From positions 1 to 9,183 of the forward strand of contig JAJQCI010000081.1 of NCBI GenBank assembly GCA_021202835.1: 9,183 nt of DNA, written 5' to 3'. Positions 8,638 through 9,183 of this stretch are shown here, piece by piece; position 1 is the stretch's first letter; every line of letters starts with the position of its first letter. This stretch comes from Clostridiales bacterium. Its GTDB lineage: Bacteria > Bacillota > Clostridia > Lachnospirales > CAG-274. The translations under genes were made by a program, and so were the position numbers. The notes below the pieces were generated by a model. The model made no database searches. It was given only the letters and a program-made list of their open reading frames with translations, and had not been told where the DNA came from.

Positions 8638-8642
8638 TAAAT

Positions 8643-8660
8643 ATACCTTTGGCAAGGTAT
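8643..8660 (+). other. Intron domain I hairpin (7 bp stem, 4-base loop)
   Basis: ATACCTT pairs perfectly with AAGGTAT around the loop TGGC. It lies 28 bases into the intron. It lacks a GC-rich stem and a U-run, so it is an intron structural stem and not a terminator. Confidence 0.6.
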
Positions 8661-8689
8661 TAGGATAGTATCTTACAGTCCTATCATCA

Positions 8690-8740
8690 ACCGATTTACC
8701 TGTGAGGGAAACCAAAAATCAGGGAACATAGCACATCGGT
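8690..8740 (+). other. Intron domain I branched stem with GNRA-type loop
   Basis: ACCGAT (8690-8695) pairs with ATCGGT (8735-8740). Inside it CCTG (8699-8702) pairs with CAGG (8720-8723), and inside that GG-GAAA-CC (8706-8713) gives a GAAA tetraloop candidate. Nested stems ending in a GNRA loop are typical of domain I tertiary contacts. The assignment to a named helix is not attempted. Confidence 0.55.
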
Positions 8741-8828
8741 AAAACCATAAGTCAGTTAATTACCAAACTGCGACTGAATGGGGAGATGAAAAGTTAAGTA
8801 CGAGGATAAAGCCCATACTGGTTGAACG

Positions 8829-8857
8829 ATAGTCCAAACGGTCTGTGTCGGGACTAT
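8829..8857 (+). other. EBS2 hairpin (EBS2 at 8841-8846)
   Basis: ATAGTCC and GGACTAT form a perfect 7-bp stem. The 15-base loop holds GTCTGT (8841-8846), which pairs with exon GCGGAC (8602-8607). A loop-displayed EBS2 is what domain I of a group II intron should show. Two G-U pairs make it weaker than EBS1. Confidence 0.68.
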
Positions 8858-8979
8858 GACGTAAGGTAGTTATAAATCGTCATATCACAGCACTCTTGTT
8901 TCGCTGTGGCAGAAGCAAGAGCATAGATAGGTTGTGACGTATATGCAATAAGCATAAAAGGATGGAAGTCGTATCCGAC

Positions 8980-9000
8980 AACTTAACGAGCCAAACAGTT
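8980..9000 (+). other. EBS1 hairpin (EBS1 at 8988-8994)
   Basis: AACT (8980-8983) and AGTT (8997-9000) close a 13-base loop containing GAGCCAA, the exact reverse complement of the last seven exon bases. This pairing positions the 5' splice site and also dictates the DNA target on retrohoming. Confidence 0.85.
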
Positions 9001-9166
9001 ATTATATTACTAAACGGGGATTACCTAAGTCGAAACGCTTGATTTTCAAGCTATTAAGTATCAGCTTATGAATATTCGATATGGTAACGGAGCCTTCATA
9101 GTAGTCGGAGCATGTTAATGGCATGTACATGGCGAAGGAAGGCAGTTTATAACATTAACAATATAG

Positions 9167-9174
9167 AAAGGAAG
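9167..9174 (+). promoter_or_regulatory. Probable ribosome binding site of the intron-encoded protein
   Basis: AAAGGAAG is a purine-rich, Shine-Dalgarno-like stretch in the domain IV region, where the reverse transcriptase/maturase gene of group II introns begins. The ATG at 9175 abuts it and is too close. A start beginning at 9182 (AT, then an unseen base) or the GTG at 9179 would be better spaced. The coding sequence itself is outside, so this is inference from position and sequence. Confidence 0.5.
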
Positions 9175-9183
9175 ATGTGTGAT

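Larger units (their letters stand above)
8615..9183 (+). mobile_element. Group II intron, 5' part (domains I to early IV), right end outside the window
   Basis: This is a self-splicing, retromobile ribozyme. The 5' end GTGCGCCC fits the bacterial group II consensus GUGCGNCC. The sequence downstream loses protein coding and gains many complementary stems: 8643-8649/8654-8660, 8690-8695/8735-8740, 8829-8835/8851-8857, 8960-8963/8973-8976, 9037-9042/9046-9051, 9021-9025/9083-9087 and 9092-9097/9138-9143. EBS1 and EBS2 candidates match the exon. The stretch GGAGCC...TAGTAGTC...ACATGGCGAAGG...GGCAGTTT (9089-9148) resembles the domain IV region preceding the maturase gene in other Clostridial group II introns, from memory. 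The intron lies in the sense orientation of the host gene, as splicing requires. Domains V and VI and the 3' splice site are not in the window. Subclass cannot be fixed; IIB-like is a guess. Confidence 0.9.

Noticed and set aside
8643..8660. Transcription terminator after the stop codon
   Set aside because: The stem is AT-rich and no U-run follows the loop. It belongs to a series of intron stems.
8515..8715. Minus-strand open frame across the exon-intron junction
   Set aside because: It shadows the helicase end and the structured intron RNA, has no recognisable domain, and spans two unrelated sequence types.
9175..9183. ATG-TGT-GAT as the certain maturase start
   Set aside because: The ATG touches the putative ribosome binding site with no spacer, and only three codons are visible. 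The start cannot be decided here.

Overview
The window looks like part of an integrative conjugative element (ICE, conjugative transposon) from a low-GC, AT-rich anaerobe, most likely a Bacillota/Clostridia member of a gut or oral community. This rests on the AT-rich codon usage and on one giant open frame whose domain set (LPD/DUF3849-type modules, then an N6-adenine methylase fold, then an SNF2-like helicase) is typical of Clostridial ICEs. No species marker is present, so the taxonomy is inference.

Bases 1-8614 are almost entirely one plus-strand gene. The frame is open to the left edge, so the true start may lie outside. In order, the protein has: an N-terminal region with an ICE-associated segment and charged linkers; three diverged copies of a roughly 100-residue module (about residues 469-568, 806-903 and 1031-1129); a DUF3849-like domain (about 1184-1317); a methyltransferase domain with a YVGWGGL segment, motif I and an NVPF motif IV (about 1500-1790); an acidic linker; a middle region; and a two-lobed helicase (Walker A, DEAH, TGT, motif V) whose sequence stops just before motif VI.

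Base 8615 begins the 5' part of a group II intron. It starts GTGCGCCC, and the exon just upstream carries IBS1 and IBS2 sequences complementary to EBS1 and EBS2 candidates inside the intron. EBS1 and IBS1 match over 7 of 7 bases, and EBS1 sits in a hairpin loop. The intron RNA (domains I to early IV) fills 8615-9183. The window ends at a ribosome-binding-site-like sequence where the intron-encoded reverse transcriptase/maturase would be expected to start. The maturase, the intron 3' end and the second exon are all outside.

Taken together, the ICE helicase/methylase gene is split after the first base of the codon preceding the motif VI arginines. The visible stop at 8635-8637 is an intron stop, not the natural end of the protein. 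A full-length enzyme would require splicing. No tRNA, rRNA, CRISPR array, second protein gene or transcription terminator is supported.
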